NCBI GenBank assembly: GCA_037349495.1
Contig: CP140208.1
Coordinates: forward strand, 62,001-126,000
DNA length: 64,000 nt
Source: Lotmaria passim
Taxonomy: Eukaryota; Euglenozoa; Kinetoplastea; Trypanosomatida; Trypanosomatidae
Direction of reading: 5' to 3'
A program made the translations under genes and the position numbers. The notes beneath the pieces were generated by a model, which ran no database searches, was not told the DNA's origin, and saw only the letters and a program-made list of their open reading frames with translations. The stretch's first letter is position 1, and every line of letters starts with the position of its first letter. Of the stretch, positions 41,206 through 50,864 are shown piece after piece.

Positions 41206-42603
41206 TTAATGCTCCCCTGGCAGGCCATCCTTGTACTTGATACGCGATGCGTCGAAGCTCGGCATGGCGAACTGAATCGCGAAGCTCTCCACCTCGTTGC
41301 GCAGAGCGGCTACGCCCGGGTGCTGCTTCAGCGCGGCCACAAAGTCGTCCAGCTTCGCCGAGCCGGCCTTCGTCTGCACCTCTTTCGCCAGCGCTACAGC
41401 TCGGTCGAGGAAGTCGGCCACCGTCGCCATCTCCGCCTCCTTCATCCCACGCGATGTCAGCGCCGGGGTACCGATGCGGATGCCGCCCGGTGTGATGGCG
41501 CTCTTGTCGCCTGGAATCGTGTTCTTGTTAACTGAGATGGAGACGGCATCGAGCAGCTTCTCCACCTTACTGCCGGTCAGCCCGAGCACGCGGACGTTCC
41601 ACAGCAGCAGGTGATTGTCCGTGCCACCGGAGATAAACTCATGGCCCTTCGCCATCAGCGCCGCCCCGAGCACCCGTGCGTTTGTCTGCACCTGCCGCGC
41701 GTACACCTTCCACTCCGGGCTGCACACCTCGCGCATCTGCGTTGCGATAGCGGCGATCTGGTGCTCGTGCGGCCCACCCTGAATCCCGGGAAACACTGCC
41801 TGGTTGATGCGGGTTTCATAGTCCGTCGGCTTGCCCTGGCGGTCCTTCTTGCGGTAGAAGATCATGCCAGCACGCGGCCCACGCAGCGACTTGTGCGTCG
41901 TCGTCGTCACGACGTCGGCGTAGGGAAAGGGCGACTTCAACACCCCGCCCGCAATGAGACCGGCAGTGTGGGCCATGTCCATGAACAAGTAGCCCTCCAC
42001 GGCATCACAGATATGGCGAAAGCGCTCGTAGTCGTAGTCACGTGCGTAGGCAGAGGCCCCGGCAATGATCATCTTTGGTCGGTACGTCATTGCAATCGAC
42101 TCCAGCCCATCGTAGTCAATCAAGCCGTCAGCCCCCACTTTGTACGGGAAGGACTCGAAGTAGATGGAGGTTGCGCTGATCTTCTTCTTGGCAGTGTAGA
42201 AGCCGTGAGTGAGGTGGCCGCCGCTCGGCAGGTCAAGACCCATGACGCGGCTGTGCGGCTCCAGCAGGGCTGTGTAGACGGCGAAGTTCGCCGGTGACCC
42301 GCTGTACGGCTGCACGTTGACGCCCCACTCTTCCGGATCGAGGCCGAAGGCAGCGAGAGCGCGCTTCTTTGCAAGGTTCTCCACCCGGTCGACGTAAATC
42401 GTGCCACCGTAGTAGCGGCTGCCTGGCTCGCCCTCCGCATATTTGTTCGTCAGCGCCGAGCCCAAGCACTCAAGGACGGCCTGCGAGGTGAAGTTCTCCG
42501 ACGCGATCATCTCCAGACCGCGAAACTGACGGCCCATCTCCAGCTCAATCATGTCCGCCAGCTCCGGGTCGTGCTGCGTCACCGTAGGGATAAGGGAAGA
42601 CAT
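41206..42603 (-). CDS. SHMT: Serine hydroxymethyltransferase, cytosolic form
   Basis: This 465-aa PLP enzyme interconverts serine plus tetrahydrofolate with glycine plus 5,10-methylenetetrahydrofolate, feeding thymidylate and one-carbon metabolism. Clear family blocks are [15 protein letters not shown] (53-67), [10 protein letters not shown] (97-106), GGHLTHGF (128-135), the PLP-lysine motif [12 protein letters not shown] with K238, [10 protein letters not shown], and [12 protein letters not shown]. The length and absence of a targeting peptide after the ATG at 42603 indicate the cytosolic isoform. The open frame continues upstream to 42870 but is encoded by tract sequence that includes the predicted splice signal. 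No break seen. It shares the transcription unit with folate-type transporters, although kinetoplastid units are not functionally organised. Confidence 0.96.
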   Translation of the reverse strand: MSSLIPTVTQHDPELADMIELEMGRQFRGLEMIASENFTSQAVLECLGSALTNKYAEGEPGSRYYGGTIYVDRVENLAKKRALAAFGLDPEEWGVNVQPYSGSPANFAVYTALLEPHSRVMGLDLPSGGHLTHGFYTAKKKISATSIYFESFPYKVGADGLIDYDGLESIAMTYRPKMIIAGASAYARDYDYERFRHICDAVEGYLFMDMAHTAGLIAGGVLKSPFPYADVVTTTTHKSLRGPRAGMIFYRKKDRQGKPTDYETRINQAVFPGIQGGPHEHQIAAIATQMREVCSPEWKVYARQVQTNARVLGAALMAKGHEFISGGTDNHLLLWNVRVLGLTGSKVEKLLDAVSISVNKNTIPGDKSAITPGGIRIGTPALTSRGMKEAEMATVADFLDRAVALAKEVQTKAGSAKLDDFVAALKQHPGVAALRNEVESFAIQFAMPSFDASRIKYKDGLPGEH

Positions 42604-43187
42604 GGCTACTGGCTTGTAAAGGTCGTTGACGGAGCCGATGTTAGTAACAATAACACGTAGAAGGGGAAAAAAAAAAAAGAGGGCAGCTGGTGATAATACA
42701 CAGTCGGAGTTGTTGCACTGCGAGGTGAGATTCTGTGATGTGCGTCGACGTGCCACGACGGCACAGCGAACAGAATTTTGTAAAGCAAGCAATAAAAACA
42801 AAAAAAAAAGAAACAGAGAGAAGTGAGGAGAGCAGAAAAAAAAAAAGGAAAGGGGAGGAGATGTGAACACTGCTAAAAGAGAGACAGTAAGAGAAAAAAA
42901 AAAAACGAGTGTGACAATGAATCCCCTTACTCTTCACTTGTCCAGTCGATGAGAGAATGTCAGAACCACTTTGAAATAGAGTATGAAAGCGCGTTTTCAC
43001 CAAAGAAGACTGAGCGTTGTAAAGACAACAACATAGCAGAGCAGATGATCACTTTTGAAGCCCCGTCGTCTTTTTTCTTGTCTTCTTTTTTTCTCTCTTT
43101 TCTTTTTTTTTTTGGCGTTGCTTACGATCCAAAATGAGCAACCTAGAGCCGCCAGAGCAAGTCAAGAAGTGTGAGGGCGCACGAACT
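42604..43187. other. Spacer, no gene
   Basis: This 0.58-kb stretch has A tracts at about 42666-42678, 42800-42808, 42836-42846 and 42894-42905 and T-rich runs near 43070-43115. No gene is seen. Confidence 0.75.
42613..42684 (-). promoter_or_regulatory. Candidate trans-splice acceptor, SHMT
   Basis: A T12-centred pyrimidine tract on the coding strand (about 42660-42684) is followed by the first AG, which leaves a 9-nt leader before the ATG at 42603. Confidence 0.45.
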
Positions 43188-44324
43188 TCACGATGACGCC
43201 TTCTCGTCCTCCTCACGCAGGTCCAGCGTGTCGGCGTCAAAGAAACTGGTGGGGTAGAACGCAACATTGAAGAGCGGCCCAGCTGCGGTGGACGGCTCCT
43301 TGGACAGGCTCTCCGCGGCCTTGAAAGCCTCTGCGACGCTGTCGTAGCGCACCCACAGTCGCAGCTGCTCCCGCAACACCGCGGCGGTGTCAGTGACTGA
43401 AATGTGTAACACCGACGACACCGCGTCTGCCGTGTGTACCCGTGCCTTCACCGCCCGCACCGAGCCGAACCGGCGGCACAGCTGCTGCACGTATTGAAGA
43501 ATAGGCGCACATAGCACGTCCGCTGCCGCGGCAGCTTCACTTCCTGACGATGACGCTGTTGTTGTTGCTACTGTGGCTGTGGCTGCTTGACGGATCTCCT
43601 CGGGACTCCACGCCACAGCGGGGCTGTCACGACAGTAGCGCAGGAGCAGCGTCGAGCTCGGCTTCCCTTGTACGGCGCTCTTGGCTGCCGTGCTGGCGAA
43701 TGCGTTGGGCACAAGTGCAGTCGGCGCTGCTGTGGGGGTAGCTGCTGTCGTCATCACGTAGCCGCCTGCTGCCAGCGATGAACGCTGGAAGATCAACGGA
43801 GCGGCAGAAGACGCCGACAACGACGACGGTGCGGCGGGAGACGTCGCGGAGTTCACTGCGGTGACGGGACTAGAGACCAGCCCGTCAGCTGACTCACCAC
43901 GGCCAGCTCCACCGCTATCCCCGCCACTGTTGCCGCTACTGCTCAGTTTCTTCGACTTCGCCGCCAGCGCCTTCAACTTGTCAAGGCGGCTGCTGATGCG
44001 CGAGCGGGCGTCGGCGCCCTCCAGCCTCATTCGCTTGTGCTCGCTTTCCAGCACCTCCTTCTCCATGTCCACCGCAGCCTGGATGCCGAGGGCGGCTGAC
44101 TCCTTGATGCGGCGAAGATGCAACTCTTCAGCGGAGAGGTGCAGCTCCTCCGGCGCGTGGACATCAGCAAAAGCTGAAGCGGAGTCGAGCGAGGAGAGGG
44201 CCGACGCGAGGGCGTTCGGCTGCCGTTGACGCTGCCGTGCTTCCTCCTCCTCCCGCTGACGACGTCGCGCGTAGGCCGAGAAGACGACGTCGCGGTAGTG
44301 ATTGGGTAGTGCGGGGTTGTACAT
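43188..44324 (-). CDS. Putative SPF45/RBM17-like splicing factor
   Basis: This 378-aa protein begins with YNPALPNHYRDVV followed by an Arg/Glu/Gln-rich helix. That resembles the Y-x-P-x-x-P-N-x-Y segment and charged helix of splicing factor SPF45 (RBM17). A coiled, charged region (70-150), a Ser/Ala/Gly-rich linker and a C-terminal RRM-like domain (about 270-365) follow. The RRM ends with FNVAFYPTSFFDADTLDL, a pattern like the U2AF-homology-motif RRM in which an aromatic near the end contacts a tryptophan ligand. A nuclear role in mRNA splicing is inferred. No G-patch was recognised, which differs from animal SPF45. The ATG at 44324 is chosen; an upstream extension to 44399 needs a GTG start. 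Confidence 0.55.
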   Translation of the reverse strand: MYNPALPNHYRDVVFSAYARRRQREEEEARQRQRQPNALASALSSLDSASAFADVHAPEELHLSAEELHLRRIKESAALGIQAAVDMEKEVLESEHKRMRLEGADARSRISSRLDKLKALAAKSKKLSSSGNSGGDSGGAGRGESADGLVSSPVTAVNSATSPAAPSSLSASSAAPLIFQRSSLAAGGYVMTTAATPTAAPTALVPNAFASTAAKSAVQGKPSSTLLLRYCRDSPAVAWSPEEIRQAATATVATTTASSSGSEAAAAADVLCAPILQYVQQLCRRFGSVRAVKARVHTADAVSSVLHISVTDTAAVLREQLRLWVRYDSVAEAFKAAESLSKEPSTAAGPLFNVAFYPTSFFDADTLDLREEDEKASS

Positions 44325-47300
44325 GTGCAAGCGTGAGCGGCCTGTATCTGTGTTGGAGTGAAAGTCGTAATAAATCTCTCTTTTCTCTCTTTTCACCACT
44401 TAGAACTGAATCGGGCTTCTGTTCGGCACTGAAATCAAAGACAAGAGCGAAAGGGAATAAATAAGCAAAGAAAGAACATTGTTTCGCGAAGAAGGAACCA
44501 CTTGAAAAAAAAAAAAAGGAGGAGACAGGTCTGCTTAAGCTCGGTTCCGCGTTTGAGAACATCTCATCGCCTTCAAACAACGCTACGACGGTCACATGTT
44601 GTTGAAATCAGAGGGGCTTTCCTCCTTCCCCCCCGCCCCACCCCTTTTTTTCTCCCTTCACGAAGTGCGTAAACAGTCCGATATACGGGAGAGACGAAAG
44701 TTGAGCTGCGCTCTGTTTCTTTCTCGAGCCTTGTTCGCCTCCACTTTTTGTCAGGTCTCAGGCCAAAGCTCAGCCGACGGTTCACGTCAGAAAAGACGGA
44801 AGGCGCCTCTTTCCCCCCTCCCTCCAAAGGAAAAAAGCACGAGGCAAGCTCTTCAACCGTGTCTGATGCGTGTGGCTAAGACAATGGGGCCACGACTGGG
44901 GAGTTGCGTTCATGCGTGTCTGTGGCCGACTCTAAATTAAAAAAAGGAGTCAATACTATAGTTCAAATGAGCCGGAAACACGACAGACGGTTTTTAACTC
45001 CTTTTTTTTTTGTTTTGTTTCCTCAAAACAAGCCTCGTGAGAGACGATTAAAGTGCGACATACATAAAACTAGAATTGAAAAAAAGAAAAGCAAGTACTC
45101 CTTAAAAATAAATGCAGCCTGTGACTGCTAAAGGAAAAAAAAGGTCAGAGAAAGAGGGACACGCTAAAGCACAGACTGTGGGCATTTTCATTACAAAAGA
45201 AAAGAGAGAGAAACGAAAAGGACGCTGCTCTACAGATCGGAAGTACTAAAACTCAGACACACAAACACGACATTAACACATCCGAGAAAGAAAGAAAAAA
45301 GCAGAGGAACACACAAAAGAAAATCAAAAAGGAAGTAAACCAGAAGAAGAAGAAAAACAAAAAAGAAACTGAGGTAATAAAAACAAGTGCAACAATTCAT
45401 GTGGGGTTCAAAGGGGGAAAAAAAAAGAGGGAGGGAAAAGAACATGGGGTACAAAAATACCGGAACACAAAAACAGGGACTTAAAAAAAAAAAAAAAAGA
45501 ACTTATATATCTCCACACGTTTTTGAGGAGGCGGTGCTACGCACGCACGCACCAGGACTCTTGGGTGCACTTTTTTTTGGAAAACAAATGTTCAAAGAAA
45601 AGAGCTGCTGAAGAGCACGTCAGCACACACATCTTTAAACTCCAAAAAAAAAAAGTGTATAGAAGTGTATTTTCTGGAAAAAAAAAAAAGACAGTGACAG
45701 GCGTGCGAAGCAGCAATGCACACATATAAAAAGGAGAAAAGGTCTACGTTGTTTTTCTGTTCGTTTAGTTCCAAACAACGAAGCGAAAAGCAAACAAAAA
45801 AAAAAAGAGGGAAAACTCTAAAAAAGAATTGGAAAAGGCTCTCCTCTCCTTCCAAATTATGGCAACAAGAAGAGCGCTTTATAAGAAACGCAGCGCTGAC
45901 GGTTAGCACTATCTGCACCGATGGAAACTAGTGATTATCTTGTCATACTGGGGAGAAAAAAAAAAACAAGCATAGAAGGACAGGACAACGTTAAAGGTGG
46001 GCAGACACATGAGAATCTTGACTGGCACTGAACAAGCATCGGATTACAGGTGACGAGCTAAAACCAAAAAAGAGTAAGGAAAAGTGAGCTCAACCAGAAA
46101 CACTGCAATATGTTTGTGTGTGTGTGTGTGTGTGTGAAAGTGACGAAGGGTAAAAGAAGAAAAAAAAAGGAGAAACGAATGAACTTGCCGCTATTGCGTT
46201 TAGTGCGAAGACAACCGTAGTGAAGCTAAAAAAAAAAAAAGCTAAAACCACGAAGGGATAGAGTCTTGACCACCGCAAGCGTTACTGAAGTACGAACTCA
46301 CATCTCCTTTATCTTCGTTACCTTAAATTACCACACTGCCTGGCGATTTTGAAAACAAACTAACAAACAAAAACCTACATTTGAAATACTGAAAGCTACT
46401 TCCATTTTACTTTTTGATGTGCGAGTATGTAAAAGATGGGGGTTGCACGGACCTTAAGCAAACAAGATAGCTGGTTTTTTCCCCCCCTTTTCTACGAGTC
46501 CCACTTGAGATCAAATCGACGAGAGAGAGAGAGTTGCAACTCTAAAGCCCAACGCAAAAAGAAAAAGAAAAAAAAAACGGTTAAGAAGGAGAGTAGAGAA
46601 ACTCATATGTAGACTAAAATAGAGAAGAAATATATGAAAAAAAAAAAAAGAAGGAAAAGAACCAAACAAAAAAAAAAAAGCGCCGATTGAGGCGTGGGTA
46701 AAGACAAGTTGTCTCCAGACATTTGCCTTTCCACCAACCACGCTTCATCACCACATCAATAGAATGACGGGAGAATGATCGTGAGAGAAACTTAAAAAAA
46801 AAAAAAAAAAGAAGGTGGAGGGAGAGTAGGAACCAAAAAAAAAAAAAAGGGAGTTAATACCACTTAAAAGGTCAGTAAAAGAGAGAAAAAAAAAAAAAGA
46901 AAGCAACGAAGTGTCACGCCGTAGAGAACAGAGCAGACGGCGCTTCCGCGGAGGCGGACAACACAGAAAAAAAAAGAAGAAGAAGAAGAAAGAGAAAATT
47001 CAAAAAAAAAAAACAAAAAAAAAGTCAGAGGGAGGTAAACTAAAGAAAACACACACAAGAAAAAAAAAAAAGAAAAGAGGGGATCACGGGAAAAAAAAAA
47101 AAAACACAGAGAAGAGGAGAGGGAGGGGGAGGGGGGGGAAAGGAGGGAGAAAAAGGGAAGGGAAGTAGCGCTTAACAACACAGCAAAACAAAAAAAAAAA
47201 AAGCAGGAGCAGAGATTATTGCCGTTGACAGCAAAAAAAAAAAAAAAAACACAGAAACTAATTAAGTAAATAAAATAAACGAAAAGGAAAGTAAATAAAC

Positions 47301-47507
47301 ATAAAGAAGACAGCGTCAGTGCACAACACAATAAAAACGGGAGTGAGTAAACAGAAGTGAGAAACCGGGAGGATAAAAAGCAACGACCTCTTTTTTTTTT
47401 TTTTTCTCTCCACGCTTTCGACCGAATACCGTAAAAAAAAAAAAAGAAGAGGAAAAAAAAAAAAGCAGCGATTGTGTTCGAGTATAACCTACAACACACC
47501 TTGTGGG
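44325..47507. other. 3.2-kb gene-free AT-rich spacer
   Basis: This is the longest gene-free stretch outside the array. Open frames here are only lysine or phenylalanine runs created by tracts. It holds more than twenty A tracts on the plus strand and few T tracts, a GT run at about 46115-46136, and very purine-rich sequence from 46780 to 47215. It should carry the long 3' UTR of the kinase and the leader of the SPF45-like gene. No tRNA or snRNA signature was found. Confidence 0.75.
44501..44527 (-). promoter_or_regulatory. Candidate trans-splice acceptor, SPF45-like gene
   Basis: The coding strand reads CCTGTCTCCTCC, T13, then CAAG. Splicing there leaves a leader of 176 nt before the ATG at 44324. 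Confidence 0.5.
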
Positions 47508-50500
47508 TTAATTGCCACGGCCGGCACGCCGCGACGGCGGGTCTTCAGCGGCGGGGGGTGCCGTCAAGCAATCCAATGTACTATACACCCCGTGCTCCAG
47601 CCCTGTCTCGGGCAAAACAATACGTGTCGTACTGCCGTAGCGCACCGTGCCGTCGGCAACGTCGTTGTTGTAGTCGTGACCATCACCAAAGAAGTCCTTG
47701 CCAAGCCGCGTCGACTCCCGACTCATGAGAAGATCGTCCTCGTTCGGGTAGTGGTAAACGCGGGTCTCATCACGTGAACCGCCGACGTTGAGGTGACGCG
47801 CGTAGCGGGTGCCACGCAGGCCGTCGAATGAGTTCGCCGGTGCCGCGGCGCCGCTGGCGCTCGTGGTGCCGTGGATGGCTGGGAGAAACGAGCCAGACAC
47901 CTGCGCAGTCAGCTGCGCCCACCGACTGGGGGTGGGCAGCAGGCCGTCGTAGCTGAAGCTGGTCTGACGCTCGTCGTCTTTCACGCTAAAGAACGTCCGG
48001 CTACCGCCCTCCGTGCCGCTCGCCTTCATCTGCGTGGAGTGTGTACTCGTGCCGCTGTTGACGCTGAAGTGTGTGCTGGCCATAGGGTGAAGATTCACTG
48101 GGATCGGTGCCGTGGCCTCCTCGCCCACGCGGTACACCCCGATCATGGGCGGCGGACTCGGTGTAAGGTTCATCGCCTCCTTTACGTTGGCGCTGCCACG
48201 GCGATCACGACTCCCGCCACCACCACCGTTCCGGACGTTGTTACTATTATTACTGCTGTTGTTGTTGTTCTCACTTGCCGAGTCACGCGAGTGGTGCCGT
48301 CGCAAGGTGCTGCTGCTGCTGCTGCTCGTGCCTGTATTGCCAAGTGCCGCTGCCCGCTTGTCCCGCTTCGACTTCTTCTCGCGTGGTGTGGCGCTGCTGA
48401 TGCTGTTACGGCGGCTGCGCGGGAGCGGCGAGGCGCTCGGCGTGCTGCGTCGTCCTGCGAAATCCGGCGTCGAGGTTGTCACCACGGCGTCCGGCGATGT
48501 CGGCACCGTGCCCGCGCTGGCCTGCGGTTGCACAAGACGCTCCACCGGCGGCGTCGGCGAGGTGGTGGCGGTCGCGGACATGGCGGCCTTCCGCATCACC
48601 TCGTCGTCGCAGTACTTCGTAATCCACGGGTGCTGCAGCAGCTCCTGCGCCGTCGGCCGCGATGCTGGGTTCACTCGCAGACACTGCTTGATGAAGTCCA
48701 ACACCTCGCTCGACCACGTGTTGTCAGCCGGGATGTACTTGTCCAGTGGCACCTGGGGTGAGCCGGCGATGGCCATCATTACGCTGTACTGATTCGGGAT
48801 ATCCGACAAGGGTGGCTTCCCCGTCAGCATCTCAATCACGCAGCAGCCGGTGGACCATATATCCGCCGGCGTGCCCACGACGCTGTCCGGTCGCAGCACC
48901 TCCGGCGCCATGAAGTACGCCGTACCGACGATGTTCGCTGTCATGGTGGCGGAGGCGATGATGCTCTTCGCCGTGCCAAAGTCCGCAATCTTCAACTCGC
49001 TTGACGTCTCCAGCAGCAAGTTGTCGCCCTTCAGGTCGCGGTGCACGATGCCGCGGCTGTGCAGGTAGACAAGTCCTTGCAGCAGCTGGTAGCACAGAGC
49101 GGCCGCCTGAGGCTCCGCAAAGCTGCCATACGTCTTTATAGCCGAGGCGACGCTGCCGCCAGAGACGTACTCCATGTAGATGCGTAGGTAGCCATCCACC
49201 ACCTCGTCGTTGAGGTACTTCACGATGTTCGGGTGGCTCAGCTGCTTTAGCAGGTCCAACTCTCGCTTCACCGTCTCGATCTGCTTCAACAGCGTCCCTT
49301 TTTCCTTCGCGTCGGCGGCGACGGGCTGCGGAGGCGGCGTGGAGGGCGCACTGCGCGGGCTCGCGTCCTCGGCGACCATCGACGAAGCCTGCAGCCGCCC
49401 CATCTCCTCCACTATTCCGGGCAGGCGTATCTCTTTCATGCAGATGATCCGATTCGTGTTCCGCTGCATGCCGCGGTACACGGCACCGAAGCTGCCCTTG
49501 CCGATCAGCTCACCGCGTGCGAAGTTCAGCGCGTTGGGCCGCGACGCGCCAAAGACGGGCGACACCGCCGCCTGGGAGCTCTCGGTGGAGATGCTCACCC
49601 GGCCCTCGCTGGACCCACGGGAGGAGCGGAGGCGGCCGTGGTGCTTCGCGTCGAACAGCGCGGGGCTCTGCAGCCCACTCGTCGGCGCCAGGCAGTCTGG
49701 TGCGTCATTGTCGAGAAACAGGTGACTGGTCAGGCGTGGCGCCCGTAACGACTTCGCATGTCCGCCGTCGCGCGAGCGGTTGCTGCTGCTGTGCTGGCTG
49801 CTGACAGTCGGTGTCAGCGCTGCCGTGGTCGTCATACTGGTGTTGCCCTGCGTGCTCGTTGCTAAGATCGAGCTCGTCTGCGCAGACCGCCCGTTCTGCA
49901 GCAATGCTGGCGTCCTTGGTGTGGAGGGCGGCGTGGAGGACGAGACCGCCGCCGTTGCCGCCATCTGCGTGCGCGTGGAATGCCGTGGCCCGACCCCGCC
50001 ACTCGCGTTGTACTCGGACAGACTCAAACTGGCGTACGCCACGTCACACTCCACAGGGGCATCCTCGGTGCGGGCCACGGCTATCAAGTCTACGCTCTGC
50101 CGCGACTCTTCAGCTGGGGCGGAACGGTGCGTCGGGCTTTCCGCATTGCCGCTTCCTACAGAGGGGCGCTGGCTGGAGCCGAGCGACGACCGCGGCAGTG
50201 GCACGCTGTCCCGTGACCCGCCCGTCCGCTTCGAGTAACTGCGCGGCGCGTTCGGCGGCGGCGGCGTTGCAGTGCTTGCCGTGGCACCATCGCCCGTGGT
50301 GGACGTCGACGTGCGCGGCGGCGTGATGGACAACGTGTTGTTGTTCGACGTCTCAAAGGTTGGGGTGAAGGCGAGGGAGCGGCCACCGCCGGTTAAGGAG
50401 GGCGACAACGCACACCGCTCCGTGCTGACGTCGACACTGTTCATCTGGACGTCTTTCCGCGTGGCGAGGTCCGGCAGCCAGCTGCGCCCGTTGCCGCTGA

Positions 50501-50864
50501 CGCTGTAGCGATTTGTGGCGGCGGGCGAGACAATATCCAGCGCTGGCGGCGCCTTGGCCATCGCCGTACTGTTGTTGTGACAACTCGCGTTTCTGACGCT
50601 GTTGGACAGTAGGTTGGTGCTCTGCGACCACGCGTTGGTGCCCGTGCCGATGGAATGACGCCCGTTCAGCTCCGGAGTGAGGGGCTGCAGTTGCGAGGGC
50701 GTGCTCGACGTGAAGTCGGCTACTGGTGACATGAGGCCTATGTTGTTGAGGCCGTTGGTGATGGTGTCAACGCTGGTGAGCCGCAACTTCAGCTCCTGCG
50801 CTTTGTGTGGGGATGCGACAACGCGCTTCCGTCCACCGGAGGACGAAGAGACTGGGGTCGACAT
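47508..50864 (-). CDS. STE11/MAPKKK-type serine/threonine protein kinase
   Basis: This 1118-aa protein has a complete kinase domain at about 447-750, with glycine loop GKGSFG (455-460), ATP-binding lysine K477, HRDLKGDN (608-615), DFG (628-630) and APE (653-655). The wording of the catalytic loop and the GTPADIWSTGC segment fit the STE11 (MAP kinase kinase kinase) group. It should head a MAP-kinase cascade. Between K477 and the C-helix there is an unusual Pro/Ala/Ser-rich insert of about 40 residues. The N-terminal 440 and C-terminal 370 residues are low-complexity Ser/Thr/Pro/Asn sequence, probably disordered and phosphorylated. The open frame extends to 51341, but the ATG at 50864 follows a strong splice signal. 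No regulatory domain such as SAM or PB1 was recognised. Confidence 0.9.
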   Translation of the reverse strand: MSTPVSSSSGGRKRVVASPHKAQELKLRLTSVDTITNGLNNIGLMSPVADFTSSTPSQLQPLTPELNGRHSIGTGTNAWSQSTNLLSNSVRNASCHNNSTAMAKAPPALDIVSPAATNRYSVSGNGRSWLPDLATRKDVQMNSVDVSTERCALSPSLTGGGRSLAFTPTFETSNNNTLSITPPRTSTSTTGDGATASTATPPPPNAPRSYSKRTGGSRDSVPLPRSSLGSSQRPSVGSGNAESPTHRSAPAEESRQSVDLIAVARTEDAPVECDVAYASLSLSEYNASGGVGPRHSTRTQMAATAAVSSSTPPSTPRTPALLQNGRSAQTSSILATSTQGNTSMTTTAALTPTVSSQHSSSNRSRDGGHAKSLRAPRLTSHLFLDNDAPDCLAPTSGLQSPALFDAKHHGRLRSSRGSSEGRVSISTESSQAAVSPVFGASRPNALNFARGELIGKGSFGAVYRGMQRNTNRIICMKEIRLPGIVEEMGRLQASSMVAEDASPRSAPSTPPPQPVAADAKEKGTLLKQIETVKRELDLLKQLSHPNIVKYLNDEVVDGYLRIYMEYVSGGSVASAIKTYGSFAEPQAAALCYQLLQGLVYLHSRGIVHRDLKGDNLLLETSSELKIADFGTAKSIIASATMTANIVGTAYFMAPEVLRPDSVVGTPADIWSTGCCVIEMLTGKPPLSDIPNQYSVMMAIAGSPQVPLDKYIPADNTWSSEVLDFIKQCLRVNPASRPTAQELLQHPWITKYCDDEVMRKAAMSATATTSPTPPVERLVQPQASAGTVPTSPDAVVTTSTPDFAGRRSTPSASPLPRSRRNSISSATPREKKSKRDKRAAALGNTGTSSSSSSTLRRHHSRDSASENNNNSSNNSNNVRNGGGGGSRDRRGSANVKEAMNLTPSPPPMIGVYRVGEEATAPIPVNLHPMASTHFSVNSGTSTHSTQMKASGTEGGSRTFFSVKDDERQTSFSYDGLLPTPSRWAQLTAQVSGSFLPAIHGTTSASGAAAPANSFDGLRGTRYARHLNVGGSRDETRVYHYPNEDDLLMSRESTRLGKDFFGDGHDYNNDVADGTVRYGSTTRIVLPETGLEHGVYSTLDCLTAPPAAEDPPSRRAGRGN

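Noticed and set aside
42604-42870. N-terminal extension of SHMT as a mitochondrial targeting peptide
   Set aside because: The extension is Phe-rich and crosses the predicted splice signal, so it would not be in the mature mRNA.
46864-47499. 211-aa phenylalanine-rich minus-strand frame
   Set aside because: It is the translation of a very purine-rich plus strand; the Phe/Leu/Ser pattern could mimic a membrane protein but has no polar loops or family motifs.
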